Assembly: GCA_023427865.1 (NCBI GenBank)
Contig: JAEYZV010000222.1
Location: forward strand, 1-10,961
DNA length: 10,961 nt
From: Acidobacteriota bacterium
GTDB taxonomy: Bacteria > Acidobacteriota > Vicinamibacteria > Vicinamibacterales > Vicinamibacteraceae
Reading direction: 5' to 3'
Position numbers and translations under genes: made by a program
Shown: piece after piece, positions 6,549 through 10,961 of the stretch
How positions within the stretch are numbered: the first letter of the stretch is position 1
Layout: each line of letters opens with the position of its first letter
Notes under the pieces: generated by a model
What the model saw: only the letters and a program-made list of their open reading frames with translations
What the model was told of the DNA's origin: nothing
Databases searched by the model: none

Positions 6549-6578
6549 GCTATACTCTGCCGCCATGCGCGGTGTCGA
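6549..6578 (-). promoter_or_regulatory. Predicted sigma-70 promoter of the LRR gene
   Basis: On the minus strand TCGACA (6578-6573; 5 of 6 to TTGACA), 18 nt and TATAGC (6554-6549) form a reasonable promoter. A start near 6542 gives a leader of about 20 nt carrying the AGGGAGG ribosome binding site. The -35 lies within the first codons of the divergent decarboxylase gene. Confidence 0.45.
6551..6556 (+). promoter_or_regulatory. -10 element implying a leaderless decarboxylase mRNA
   Basis: TATACT (6551-6556; 5 of 6 to TATAAT) ends 8 nt before the ATG at 6565. Transcription would begin at about 6563-6565, at or next to the start codon. No Shine-Dalgarno sequence precedes the ATG, in agreement with leaderless translation. 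No good -35 is seen near 6527-6534, which is instead the LRR ribosome binding site. Confidence 0.45.
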
Positions 6579-6930
6579 GTGGATCATCGACGCGCAGGGT
6601 TGCGAGCCCGGGGCCCTGCGGGACGTGGTTCGCCTGCGCGCGCTCTTCGACCGCCTGATCGCCGACCTGCAGCTCACGCCGGTCGCGCCCGCGGTCTGGC
6701 ACACATTCCCCGCGCCGGGTGGCATCACCGGCGTGGTCGTGCTGGCCGAGTCCCATCTCGCGTGTCACACCTTCCCCGAGTTCGGATCGCTCTGCGTCAA
6801 CCTGTTCTGCTGCCGGCCGCGTGACGAGTTCGACGTCGCGGCGCTGCTCGCCGACGTGCTCGGCGCGACCGACACGCACGTGCGCCGGGTAGAGCGCGTG
6901 TACGCGACGGTCGGGACGGCCGACGCATGA
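6565..6930 (+). CDS. speD: S-adenosylmethionine decarboxylase-like proenzyme
   Basis: A 121-aa protein of the short bacterial/archaeal AdoMetDC class, a pyruvoyl enzyme that autocleaves and makes decarboxylated SAM, the aminopropyl donor for spermidine. ESHLACHTFPEFG (62-74) contains the self-cleavage site E62/S63 and H68, and NLFCC (79-83) supplies C83. These positions equal the Ser63, His68 and Cys83 of the Thermotoga maritima enzyme as I recall them, so processing and catalysis look intact. The middle is family-like (GGITGVVVLAESH), but TFPEFGSLCVNLF departs from the common TWPE..YAAVDLF. Its stop overlaps the next start as ATGA, and a spermidine synthase-like gene closes the cluster. Some SpeD homologues have been reported to act as ornithine or arginine decarboxylases, so the substrate is not certain. 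Confidence 0.87.
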   Translation: MRGVEWIIDAQGCEPGALRDVVRLRALFDRLIADLQLTPVAPAVWHTFPAPGGITGVVVLAESHLACHTFPEFGSLCVNLFCCRPRDEFDVAALLADVLGATDTHVRRVERVYATVGTADA

Positions 6931-8861
6931 GAGGGCCGGTCGGTCGCTGCCCGAACTGCAGCGCGCCCGTGCAGTTCCGCTGGTCGAGCGCGGTGCAGAC
7001 GACCTGCACGTCGTGCCGCTCCGTGATCGTGCGCCACGACGTGGACCTCGAGACCATCGGCGAGGTCAGCGATCTGCCACCCGACAGCTCGCCGATCCGG
7101 ATCGGCACCGAGGGGCAGGTCGACGGCCGCGGGTTCACGGTCGTCGGCCGCATCGTCTACGAATACGACGAGGGCGGCTGGAACGAATGGCACGTCGTGT
7201 ACGCCGATGGGACGAGCGGCTGGCTGTCGGACGCGCAGCTCGAATACGCCGTCACGAGCGTCGTCCCACCGCCGCGGCCGCTGCCTGCCATTGCCGAGGT
7301 GGCACTCGGGCAGGGTTACACCTGGGACGATCGCCGCCTGCAGGTCACCACCCTCACCACCGCTCGATACAAGGGCGTCGAGGGCGAACTTCCGTTCGAG
7401 TACTGGGGCAAGGAGGACGTGCTCTTCGCCGACCTGCGCGGCCCCGACGCGACCTTCGGCACGATCGACTACAGCGACGGCGTGCCGCTGCTCTTCATCG
7501 GCCGCTTCGTGTCGTTCGACGAACTGCAGCTGCGCAACCTCAGGACGTTCGAGGCCGACGACCGTTCGCGCGCGCTCCAGGGGTTCAACTGCCGCAACTG
7601 CGGCGCCGCCATCGAACTGCGTGCGCTGACCCACACACGCTCGGTCGCCTGCACGAGCTGTGGCGCGCTGCTCGATCCGCGCGACCCGAACGTCGTGGTG
7701 ATGCAGGACGCGGAGGCCCGATACCAGACGCTCGAGCTGCCCCTCGGATCACGTGGCGAGTGGCACGGCCACCCGTACGACGTGATCGGCTTCCAGCGCC
7801 GGTCGATCACCGTCGAGCGTGAGCGCTACGCGTGGGGCGAGTACCTGCTGTTCAACCCGTACCAGGGCTTCCGCTACTTCACCGTGTACAACGGCCACTG
7901 GAACGATGTGGTCACGGTGCGCGAGGTGCCGACGGTCGGCTCCACGGGCACGCGCCCGACCATGCACTACGGCGAGCACACGTTCAGGCACTTCCAGCAC
8001 GCAACCGCCCGGACCGATTACGTGCTCGGCGAGTTCCCGTGGCGGGTGAAAGCCGGCGACAAGGTGGACGTGGACGACTTCATCAGCCCGCCGCTGATGC
8101 TCTCCAGCGAAGGCACCGGCGCCGAACGTACCTGGTCGATCGGACGCTATACGAACCCGCGGGACATCTGGAAAGCGTTCAACCCGCCGGCTGCCGCGGA
8201 GACGCCGTCGGGCGTGTTCGCCAACCAGCCGAATCCGTATGTCGAGAAGTCCGGGGCGCTGTGGCGCGCCTTCCGCTGGCTCGCGGCGTTGCTCCTCCTG
8301 GTGTTCATCGTCCGCCAGTTCACCGCAGCGAGCGACGAGATCTTCAGCAGCCGGTACACGTACCGCCCCGGCGCGGCCGAGTCGTCGTTCGTCACGCCGA
8401 CGTTCACGATCGGCGAGCCCGGAACGGTGGAGGTCGACATCGAGGCGCCTCTCACCAACTCCTGGCTCGGCTACGACCTCGCGCTCGTGAACCTGGACAC
8501 GGGTGACGCCTACAACGTCGCCACCGAGGTCAGCTACTACGCTGGCGTCGAGGACGGCGAGTCGTGGAGTGAAGGCAGTCGCTCGGCATCCCGCTCGTTC
8601 CCGACGATGCCTGCCGGGCAGTACTACCTCAGGGTGGAGCCCGAAGGTCCACCGAACGGCCCGGCCGTGACGTACGCGATCAAGGTCCGCCACGACGTCG
8701 CGTCGATGTGGCCGTACCTCATCGCGTTCGTGCTGCTGCTGATCCGGCCGCTCTGGGTGTGGTTCCGCAAGGTGTCGTTCGAGCTTGCGCGCGAACAGGA
8801 AGGCGACTACGCGTCGTCGTCCGGTTCCGACGACGACGATGATGATGACGATGATGACTAG
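6927..8861 (+). CDS. Membrane-anchored double zinc-ribbon/DUF4178-like protein with poly-Asp tail
   Basis: A 644-aa protein with an internal duplication. Zinc ribbon 1 (C8, C11, C27, C30) precedes a beta-rich DUF4178-like unit (about 56-200). Zinc ribbon 2 (C222, C225, C242, C245) precedes a second unit (about 270-415). Both units share aromatic signatures such as GWNEWHVVYADGTSGWLSD and YAWGEYLLFNPYQGFRYF. Two membrane spans (about 447-464 and 594-613) flank a roughly 130-residue beta-type domain (FTIGEPGTVEVDIEAPLTN) predicted outside. The ribbons and the tail would be cytoplasmic. The protein ends SSSGS followed by ten Asp. DUF4178 proteins are known neighbours of AdoMetDC, DUF350 and COG4262 genes, as here; their biochemical role is unknown. 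The start overlaps the preceding stop (ATGA), indicating translational coupling. A role in sensing or holding polyamines is only inference. Confidence 0.88.
   Translation: MRGPVGRCPNCSAPVQFRWSSAVQTTCTSCRSVIVRHDVDLETIGEVSDLPPDSSPIRIGTEGQVDGRGFTVVGRIVYEYDEGGWNEWHVVYADGTSGWLSDAQLEYAVTSVVPPPRPLPAIAEVALGQGYTWDDRRLQVTTLTTARYKGVEGELPFEYWGKEDVLFADLRGPDATFGTIDYSDGVPLLFIGRFVSFDELQLRNLRTFEADDRSRALQGFNCRNCGAAIELRALTHTRSVACTSCGALLDPRDPNVVVMQDAEARYQTLELPLGSRGEWHGHPYDVIGFQRRSITVERERYAWGEYLLFNPYQGFRYFTVYNGHWNDVVTVREVPTVGSTGTRPTMHYGEHTFRHFQHATARTDYVLGEFPWRVKAGDKVDVDDFISPPLMLSSEGTGAERTWSIGRYTNPRDIWKAFNPPAAAETPSGVFANQPNPYVEKSGALWRAFRWLAALLLLVFIVRQFTAASDEIFSSRYTYRPGAAESSFVTPTFTIGEPGTVEVDIEAPLTNSWLGYDLALVNLDTGDAYNVATEVSYYAGVEDGESWSEGSRSASRSFPTMPAGQYYLRVEPEGPPNGPAVTYAIKVRHDVASMWPYLIAFVLLLIRPLWVWFRKVSFELAREQEGDYASSSGSDDDDDDDDDD
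8832..8858 (+). repeat. GAC/GAT trinucleotide run encoding poly-Asp
   Basis: An uninterrupted run of GAC and GAT codons encodes the ten C-terminal Asp residues (635-644) of the DUF4178-like protein. Mixed codon use shows the acidic tract is not one pure microsatellite, which favours selection on the protein over simple slippage. Coordinates are approximate by a few bases. Confidence 0.75.
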
Positions 8862-8906
8862 CCCTTCGACTCGGTGCGTGAGCTCAGGGCGTAGCGGGAG
8901 GGCGAC

Positions 8907-9095
8907 ATGCATCGTGCGCTGATCTACCTGGTGTTCGGCCTGGCGGCGACCGGCTGGGCCTGGCATGCCGATCGGACGGGCTGGCTCACCTCCCGCGCCG
9001 ACGTCGTGCACAACGTGCCGCGATCGATCCGCGACAATCCCGGCGCCTACCGCTCGTTGTACGCCGGCGGCCCCCGCTTCTTCGGAGGGAAGTGA
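8907..9095 (+). CDS. Small single-span membrane protein ending in GGK
   Basis: A 62-aa protein of no recognised family. Residues 3-19 (RALIYLVFGLAATGWAW) form one membrane span or signal anchor. The rest is polar with the line VPRSIRDNPGAYRSLYAGGP and a C-terminal FFGGK. GGGAGGG (8896-8902) lies just before the ATG. The gene is between the DUF4178-like and DUF350-like genes (45-nt gap before, 3-nt gap after), so it belongs to the same operon. The last codons GGA GGG AAG also form the ribosome binding site of the next gene. I recall similar short proteins with an R-NPG-Y/W-R pattern and GGK ends near DUF4178 genes, but cannot verify it. An accessory subunit of the membrane assembly is a plausible role; nothing in it suggests an enzyme. 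Confidence 0.75.
   Translation: MHRALIYLVFGLAATGWAWHADRTGWLTSRADVVHNVPRSIRDNPGAYRSLYAGGPRFFGGK
9084..9090 (+). promoter_or_regulatory. Strong RBS embedded in the upstream stop region
   Basis: GGAGGGA at 9084-9090, 8 nt before the DUF350-like ATG at 9099, is the best Shine-Dalgarno sequence in the cluster. It also encodes the Gly-Gly and first base of Lys at the end of the preceding 62-aa protein, so the two genes should be translationally coupled. Confidence 0.8.
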
Positions 9096-9098
9096 CAG

Positions 9099-9311
9099 AT
9101 GGAACCCACGCTGCTGAACAACCTGATCGCGGCCGTCGTCTTCGCGGCACTCGGGATCGTCGTGCTGTTCTCCACGTTCCTTGCCGTCGAGCGGCTCACG
9201 CCCTACCGGCTGTGGAAGGAGATCATCGACGACCACAACACGGCACTCGCGGTGTTGATCGGCGCGTTCGCGCTCGGGATTTCGCTGATCATCGCCGCCG
9301 CGATTCATTGA
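9099..9311 (+). CDS. DUF350-like two-span membrane protein
   Basis: A 70-aa protein with two hydrophobic helices: about residues 9-29 (LIAAVVFAALGIVVLFSTFLA) and 48-68 (ALAVLIGAFALGISLIIAAAI). They are joined by a charged loop, VERLTPYRLWKEIIDDHNT. The pattern of two helices with a conserved K-E-I--D-HN-A--I segment fits DUF350 (PF03994). Many DUF350 proteins have about 130 residues and two such units, so this is a single-unit version and would need to oligomerise to resemble the long form. DUF350 genes recur next to AdoMetDC, DUF4178, PspA-like and COG4262 genes. The ribosome binding site and the 3-nt spacing from the previous gene indicate co-expression. A channel or membrane-organising role has been suggested for the family but is unproven. 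Confidence 0.8.
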   Translation: MEPTLLNNLIAAVVFAALGIVVLFSTFLAVERLTPYRLWKEIIDDHNTALAVLIGAFALGISLIIAAAIH

Positions 9312-9316
9312 GCTGA

Positions 9317-9347
9317 GGCCGGGTTCGGAGAACCGGCCCTACCGACA
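9317..9347 (+). repeat. REP-like element with CCGGCCCTACCG tail
   Basis: GGCCGGGTTC (9317-9326) pairs with GAACCGGCC (9330-9338) around a GGA loop with one bulged G, followed by CTACCGACA. The minus-strand reading of 5014-5044 has the same stem plan, the same bulge position and the same tail, so these are two members of one repeat family. Confidence 0.75.
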
Positions 9348-9380
9348 TGGTTCCACGAACGCGCGACACATCGCAGGCAG

Positions 9381-9401
9381 GGCGCGTTCCCCCAACGCGC
9401 C
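9381..9401 (+). terminator. Terminator-like hairpin or attenuator upstream of the synthase
   Basis: GGCGCGTT (9381-9388) and AACGCGCC (9394-9401) form a perfect 8-bp stem with a CCCCC loop. Only ATTTG follows, so the T-tract is too short for a confident intrinsic terminator. It could lower read-through from the DUF350-like gene into the spermidine synthase gene. Confidence 0.4.
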
Positions 9402-9435
9402 ATTTGCGTCTTCAGGTCATGAGAGATTCATCGCG

Positions 9436-10938
9436 ATGACCGCCGCGCTGCTCACGACCGTCCTGCTCATCGCGGCGTGCGGGCTCATCTACGAGCTCGT
9501 CGCCGGCGCGCTCGCCAGTTACCTGCTCGGCGACAGCGTGACGCAGTTCTCCACCGTCATCGGCACGTACCTCTTCGCCATGGGCGTGGGCTCCTGGCTG
9601 TCGCGATTCGTCGGCCGGGGCCTCGCCGCACGCTTCATCGTCATCGAGATCATCGTCGGCGTGATCGGCGGCTTCTCCTCGGCCGTGCTGTTTCTCGCCT
9701 TTGCGTACACCGACGCGTTCCGCCTGCTGCTCTACGTGCTCGTCTTCATCGTCGGCACGCTCGTCGGACTCGAGATCCCGCTGCTCATGCGGCTGCTGCG
9801 CGACCGCTTCCAGTTCAAGGACGTGGTCGCCAACGTGCTGACCTTCGACTACCTCGGCGCGCTTGGCGCGTCGCTGCTGTTCCCGATCGTCCTCGTGCCG
9901 AAGCTCGGGCTCGTGCGCGCGCCGATGCTGTTCGGCGCCATCAACGTGGCGGTCGCCCTGTGGACGACGGTGGTGCTCCGGGACCTGCTCGGCGCATCGA
10001 CGCGACGCATCCTCCGGGTCACCTGCCTCGTCTCGCTGGCGCTCCTCGGCGCGGGGCTCTGGCAGGCCAACGCGCTGCTCGATCTCGCCGAGGCCAACAT
10101 CTACGCCGACGACATCGTGCTCGCCAGGACCACTCCGTATCAGCGCATCGTCATGACCGCGTGGAAGTCGGACCTGCGGCTGTTCCTCAACGCCAACCTG
10201 CAGTTCAGCTCACGCGACGAATACCGGTATCACGAGGCGCTGGTGCATCCGGGCCTCGCCGCACTGCCCTCGCCGCGCCGCGTGCTCGTGCTCGGCGGTG
10301 GCGACGGCCTCGCCCTTCGCGAAGTGCTCCGCTATCGGTCGGTGCAGCACGTCACCCTGGTGGATCTCGATCCGGAGATGACCCGGCTCTTCTCGACGCA
10401 CGACGAGCTGCGCCGGCTCAACGAGGACTCGCTCTCGGACCCGCGCGTCACGGTCGTCAACGCCGATGCGTTCCAGTGGCTCGACGGCCCCGGGGAACCG
10501 TTCGACTTCGCCGTCGTGGACTTCCCCGATCCGTCGAACTTCGCGCTCGGCAAGCTCTACACGACGACGTTCTACCGCATGCTCGTGCAGCGCCTCACGC
10601 CGGACGCCACGTTCGCCGTGCAGGCGACATCACCGCTCTTCGCCCGTCAGGCCTACTGGTGCATCGTCACGACGATCGAGCAGGCCGGCCTGTCGGTAGC
10701 GCCCTACCACGTGTACGTGCCCTCGTTCGGCGAGTGGGGCTTCGTGCTCGCCGGCACGCGGCCGCCCGGCATGCCGACGCGGCTGCCTGCAGGCCTTCGC
10801 TTCCTGGACGTGCGATCGCTGCCGGAGCTCTTCGCGTTCCCGATCGACATGGCGCGCCTGCCCGTCGAGCCGAATCGGCTCCACACACAGGCGCTCGTGC
10901 GCTACTACGAGCGCGAGTGGGGGGAGATAAACAAGTAG
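9436..10938 (+). CDS. Spermidine synthase fused to an N-terminal membrane domain
   Basis: A 500-aa protein of the COG4262 type. Residues 1 to about 212 contain about seven membrane spans. Residues from about 220 to 440 form a polyamine aminopropyltransferase domain, which transfers aminopropyl from decarboxylated SAM to a diamine such as putrescine. Visible landmarks are YQRIVM (235-240), LFLNANLQFSSRDEYRYHEA (249-268), LVLGGGDG (284-291), VDLDPE (309-314), NADAF (342-346) and DFPDPSNF (362-369). D362 and D365 occupy the places of the catalytic DxxD of SpeE. LYTTTFY (374-380) follows. The aminopropyl acceptor cannot be read from sequence. The membrane domain suggests synthesis is tied to the membrane or to transport. 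It follows the DUF350-like gene after a 124-nt hairpin gap; the decarboxylase gene at the head of the cluster would supply its donor. The stop TAG falls at the edge of a repeat. Confidence 0.93.
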   Translation: MTAALLTTVLLIAACGLIYELVAGALASYLLGDSVTQFSTVIGTYLFAMGVGSWLSRFVGRGLAARFIVIEIIVGVIGGFSSAVLFLAFAYTDAFRLLLYVLVFIVGTLVGLEIPLLMRLLRDRFQFKDVVANVLTFDYLGALGASLLFPIVLVPKLGLVRAPMLFGAINVAVALWTTVVLRDLLGASTRRILRVTCLVSLALLGAGLWQANALLDLAEANIYADDIVLARTTPYQRIVMTAWKSDLRLFLNANLQFSSRDEYRYHEALVHPGLAALPSPRRVLVLGGGDGLALREVLRYRSVQHVTLVDLDPEMTRLFSTHDELRRLNEDSLSDPRVTVVNADAFQWLDGPGEPFDFAVVDFPDPSNFALGKLYTTTFYRMLVQRLTPDATFAVQATSPLFARQAYWCIVTTIEQAGLSVAPYHVYVPSFGEWGFVLAGTRPPGMPTRLPAGLRFLDVRSLPELFAFPIDMARLPVEPNRLHTQALVRYYEREWGEINK

Positions 10939-10940
10939 GG

Positions 10941-10961
10941 CCGGGTAGCGGGTAGCGGGTA
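10941..10961. repeat. Heptamer repeat at the right edge, at least three units
   Basis: Units ccgggta, gcgggta and gcgggta run to the window edge and may continue. They begin two bases after the synthase stop codon. The ccgggta unit also occurs in the array at 84-125, so the same kind of microsatellite lies at both ends of the window. Confidence 0.8.

Larger units (their letters stand above)
9312..9435 (+). other. 124-nt gap with two hairpins inside the cluster
   Basis: This is the only sizeable gap between the rightward polyamine genes. It holds a REP-like bulged hairpin (9317-9338) and a perfect GC stem (9381-9401). There is no clear promoter. GAGAG at 9420-9424, 11 nt before the ATG at 9436, is the only ribosome-binding-like sequence. 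A six-codon ATG frame (9419-9439) overlaps that start as ATGA and is probably accidental. Confidence 0.6.

Noticed and set aside
6522..6728. Longer start for the LRR protein
   Set aside because: The added residues are basic, lack LRR pattern and run through the decarboxylase gene. AGGGAGG marks 6521 as the start.
5433..6824. Plus-strand open frame opposite the LRR gene
   Set aside because: Low-complexity Arg/His/Glu product with no domain. It overlaps the well-supported LRR gene, which has a strong ribosome binding site.
7749..9308. Minus-strand open frame of about 519 codons over the DUF4178, GGK and DUF350 genes
   Set aside because: Antisense artefact: the poly-Asp run reads as a Val/Ile run, and no known domain or ribosome binding site is visible.
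9419..9439. Six-codon upstream frame (MRDSSR) overlapping the synthase start as ATGA
   Set aside because: No Shine-Dalgarno sequence of its own and too short to judge. Chance occurrence is more likely than a regulatory leader peptide.

Overview
The window is GC-rich (visibly well above 60%) bacterial chromosome. Genes are tightly packed, and the gaps between them are filled with short heptamer repeats and REP-like palindromes ending in CCGGCCCTACCG. Together with an ECF41 sigma factor, a cytoplasmic leucine-rich-repeat protein and a FdhF/YdeP oxidoreductase, this texture suggests a soil Acidobacteriota of the Vicinamibacteria type. That placement is an impression from memory of such genomes, not a proven assignment. 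No tRNA, rRNA, CRISPR array, insertion sequence or phage gene was seen.

Left part (1-1108, leftward): an ECF41 sigma factor with its C-terminal SnoaL-like domain is preceded by a near-perfect ECF41-type promoter (TGTCACA-N15-CGTC), which implies autoregulation. Two further copies of the same motif, with the same 15-nt spacer, lie exactly 100 bp apart beyond its 3' end. They point at the first codons of a leftward gene cut by the window edge. By family precedent this could be the carboxymuconolactone-decarboxylase/oxidoreductase/epimerase-type target of the sigma factor.

Middle (1281-5003, rightward): a small O-methyltransferase-like protein carrying an export signal is followed by fdhD and, 4 nt later, by an FdhF/YdeP-family Mo-bisMGD oxidoreductase. 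FdhD should sulfurate the molybdenum cofactor of that enzyme. Convergent to this, after a repeat-rich 174-bp gap, is a leucine-rich-repeat gene (5178-6521, leftward).

Right part (6565-10938, rightward): a five-gene polyamine/membrane cluster. It encodes an S-adenosylmethionine decarboxylase-like enzyme, a membrane-anchored double zinc-ribbon/double DUF4178-like protein with a poly-Asp tail, a 62-aa single-span protein ending in GGK, a 70-aa DUF350-like two-span protein, and a spermidine synthase fused to an N-terminal multi-span membrane domain (COG4262 type). The first two genes overlap by ATGA and the next two have strong ribosome binding sites. The synthase follows a 124-nt gap holding two hairpins. 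The decarboxylase would make decarboxylated SAM and the membrane synthase would use it as aminopropyl donor at the membrane, while the DUF4178, GGK and DUF350 proteins look like membrane partners of unknown function. Its first gene and the LRR gene diverge from a 43-bp gap in which a single TATA core may serve as -10 for both strands. This cluster is the best candidate here for a poorly described system.
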